Shown: positions 61,535 to 64,000 of the stretch, in pieces
How the letters are laid out: each line of letters starts with the position of its first letter
How positions within the stretch are numbered: position 1 is the stretch's first letter
Assembly: GCA_019614645.1 (NCBI GenBank)
Contig: JABWDB010000001.1
Span: forward strand, 8,787,501 to 8,851,500
DNA: 64,000 nucleotides
Reading direction: 5' to 3'
Source of the DNA: Stratiolaelaps scimitus
Lineage: Eukaryota; Arthropoda; Arachnida; Mesostigmata; Laelapidae
The notes under the pieces: generated by a model
Seen by the model: only the letters and a program-made list of their open reading frames with translations
The model's database searches: none
Told to the model about the DNA's origin: nothing
Made by a program: the position numbers and the translations under genes

Positions 61535-61800
61535 TATTAACCAGGTACGTACGTCGTGTCCACCCTCCAGGCTTCCGCCGAGGTGATGTAGTCTATGACA
61601 GCCTTCATCGGTTGGTTCCTTAGGGAGCCTGAGCCCGTTTCTCTGGCTTGCCTGAGTGCTCCACACCGCGGAACTGTATGTTCCACGTCGTCCGGCTCCT
61701 GTGAGTGACATAACACGCAAGAATCGGAGTTGACGTTGTTGATCCTAACCATGTAGCTCAGGAACTGGCCGTATCCAGGCAGGTGGCCTATTCGTTAGGT
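61535..61800 (-). pseudogene. C-terminal tail of a non-LTR retrotransposon ORF2 (R1/jockey type)
   Basis: The minus-strand frame reads RIGHLPGYGQFLSYMVRIN and then DSCVLCHSQEPDDVEHTVPR followed by Cys. This is the G-x-G-x-F-x-x-Y segment followed by the C-x2-C-x(8-10)-H-x4-C zinc knuckle found after the reverse transcriptase in R1, jockey and related LINEs. The region after it ends with an AEAW motif like the family's usual EE(N/A)W block. The frame opens just after a stop near 61,797, and no reverse transcriptase motifs were found upstream, so this is a truncated relic. Nearby tandem AACCAGGTA units (61,529-61,547) may mark its 3' end. Confidence 0.7.
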
Positions 61801-64000
61801 ATAGGCCCTGCGGCATGATACTCTGCACCGCACTATTTGCAACCAAAGTCCCCAAGTAAATCGCAGTGCCAACATTGCCTGGTGCGTCTCTTGGTATAAA
61901 AACCAGCTGCCGATGAGCACCAGAATTTCTTGAGCCATTGAAAGCCAAGTGTTTGTCCTATCTATCTGTTAAAGGTCATTAGCCAGCGGTATACACTCTT
62001 TAAGTCATCATATTTTTAAAAACTGAAACTTTGATTGAGACAATCCACTGTCATATCAAAATGTCACAACATTTCGTCAGTTAGCCAACAAGATGCGACA
62101 ACATTGCGTGACGAAACGGCGTCAATCAAGCACTAGAAAAAAACATTCAACTCAATACACCCATTTAACCGCCATTCTGAGGCATTTTCTAGTAAAAGAA
62201 AAAAAATGAAATATGGTTAGAGTATTGAGAGAGATTCACCCTTCAATCCCCCACTCACAGTTAAGCGTATCAGGTGAGGTTGAGCAATGCTTAAGCTCTC
62301 TTTTATGTCACACGTATGTATTCGAAGCAATAAGCACAAACAAAGACAAACGTGATTCTCTGCGGGATTATATAAGCGTAAGTTAAACGTAGGGAAACTT
62401 CAAAATATTAACGTTGAGCCAGTTATCGGAAAATCGATCTTTCGATAATTGTCATGCAACACCGGGATTCTGATTGTTTTATAATACTGTCGATGCATTA
62501 GAAATGTATAAGCGAGACAGTGAAGCGAATCTGTTGAATAGAAGCTACCTGCTAAGGGTCTTGGTTGAGCTAATTATTGCTGCGTTACATTCAGGATGGA
62601 CTGAAAGTCATTAACGTTTTTCTTACGGACCGTACTCTAATCTAATCACTATACTTAATTGTACTATTTGGACATAAATAGAAACACTAAAGCGTTACTT
62701 CTGCGAATCGTTCTGTTCACAGCACGTTCAGGGTTGACGTTTAACTGTCAAAGTTGAAGCGTTTCATGAACTATACGAACTAGTTTATGATTATACGTTG
62801 AAAAGTCAGAGTCGCTGTCATATTGAGGACAGTTGATATTTTCAATATCAACTAAGAAGTATGCCTCGTGCTGGACACAGCTCATTGGCTCAGTTCTTAA
62901 ACGGTGTAAGTATGGGTATTCCCACAGCAAGCGCTACCCTGTGCATGTATGGTCGAAACGTCTTTCAACCGTGAGAAAGCTGGAAAGCGTTTCGTTTTCC
63001 GGGAATCAGAAATCCGCCAGGCGTTTCTTCCATCATTTTGCTTACGAACTTATATTGAATTTACAATAAAGTAGGACAGATATCACTAAACATTCATATA
63101 TTTGATTTCTTCCCCGACCTTTGGTCAATGTCTGAGTACTGCACCTAAAGGCACACATAACGCTTGAATAGCCACCGTGGTCAAATGATCTCATTGTTTC
63201 GTTATCGAACGGGTTTCCAACGATAAAGCGAGTAAAGATATAATTTAGAATCAGTTCATTCCATAACTAGAAATCAGTCTAGTGATATATGATAATAATA
63301 ATAATACATCCAGGAGAATCTTCGTCTCCAGTCAAACTTATTCTTCATTCCTTTATTTCGAGATAAGGCTGGGGTACGAATATATATATATATATATATA
63401 TGTAAGAGAATAAGAATTATTGAGGCGGAAGCAAGCCATGATAGATGTCCCAAATGACTTACCTACATTCGCAACAGACACGTACATATATAATTATAAA
63501 CTCTACAGCCACTACTACAATGATAAAGTATAGATAGATAGATGTCAACGTCAATCATTAGCTGTCAGCAACAAACAGCGGCACCGTCTTATAATTATGT
63601 CAGTGTTGAAGCTCAAGAGCAGAGAGACAGAGAGAGTCATTCTCTCCCGTCGATTTCGCTGTGTTCACTAAACTGCTCGTGCAGTGCATCGGTATCTATC
63701 TTGGCTTAACCTCGGTCTAAATTGGACAGTTATAATTTGTTTGTGAGCACTCGTTTCAAGAGCAGCCGTTTAGTGTCCATGTTCCTGCATTTTGTCGGCA
63801 CGCATGTTGTCACTCATTCAATACCGTTGTACACTCGATTCTAAGGCTATTCATTAAGCTTTCACCTCGACTATACAGATTTATTTTACCAGCGACCTGT
63901 GTATGTCCCGCAGTAAATTATAGTTCAATAAGGTAGAATATACACGTCTTGATTCACAGCAAACAAACGTTCATATTCGTGTGTTCGTCTCGATGTCGTA
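61801..64000. other. No supported gene
   Basis: AT-rich. A 60-codon minus frame (62,748-62,930) overlaps a forward frame of 78 codons, and neither has splice support. Confidence 0.55.
63380..63402. repeat. (AT)11 microsatellite
   Basis: About 22 nt of pure AT in AT-rich DNA near the window end. Confidence 0.9.

Noticed and set aside
1..64000. CRISPR arrays, prokaryotic operons, rRNA genes, phage genes
   Set aside because: None seen. Repeats are simple-sequence or transposon-derived, and gene structure is eukaryotic.

Overview
This is eukaryotic, very probably arthropod, genomic DNA. It has no operons, no bacterial gene density and no long open frames. It has many (AT)n and trinucleotide microsatellites, splice-like signals with one strong mini-intron of 66 nt, no CpG depletion in GC-rich patches, and three invertebrate-type transposon relics: mariner, Gypsy and an R1/jockey-type LINE. 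A chelicerate such as a mite would fit, but that is an inference.

Most of the 64 kb looks intergenic or intronic. Long open frames are not persuasive on their own, because a chance stop-free run of up to about 190 codons is expected somewhere in six frames of this length. Host coding calls therefore rest on splice sites, phase agreement and codon-position GC contrast, and most have low confidence. The best is a minus-strand gene at about 58.9-60.4 kb. It has a possible signal-peptide first exon (60,403), a strong internal exon (59,337-59,085) and a terminal exon (59,018-58,938), the last two joined in phase across the 66-nt intron. Weaker candidates lie at 18.4, 22.3, 26.3-26.8, 34.2-34.8, 36.1-37.0, 47.7-48.5, 55.3-55.6, 56.7-57.0 and 58.1-58.5 kb. 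I could not name any host gene.

The mobile DNA is clearer. A mariner-family element with terminal inverted repeats (23,962-25,449) carries a dead transposase. A decayed Gypsy-type integrase lies on the minus strand at 37.6-38.2 kb. The C-terminal zinc-knuckle tail of a LINE ORF2 lies at 61.5-61.8 kb. A foldback element with a 58-bp perfect palindrome sits at 54.5 kb, and two tRNA-like A-box/B-box elements (SINE-like) lie at 30.6 and 53.3 kb.

Layout: 0-18 kb has no supported gene, with hairpins at 4.25 and 9.4 kb. The interval 18-27 kb has scattered exon candidates and the mariner. The interval 27-36 kb is mostly AT-rich. The interval 36-38.3 kb has a cluster of membrane-like open frames beside the Gypsy relic. 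GC-rich stretches resembling 5' leader exons or promoters occur near 14.5-15.3, 21.0-21.8, 42.0-42.8, 51.0-52.4 and 54.8-55.8 kb. The interval 58-60.4 kb holds the best host gene, and 61.5 kb the LINE tail. No rRNA, intact tRNA, CRISPR or prokaryotic signal was seen.
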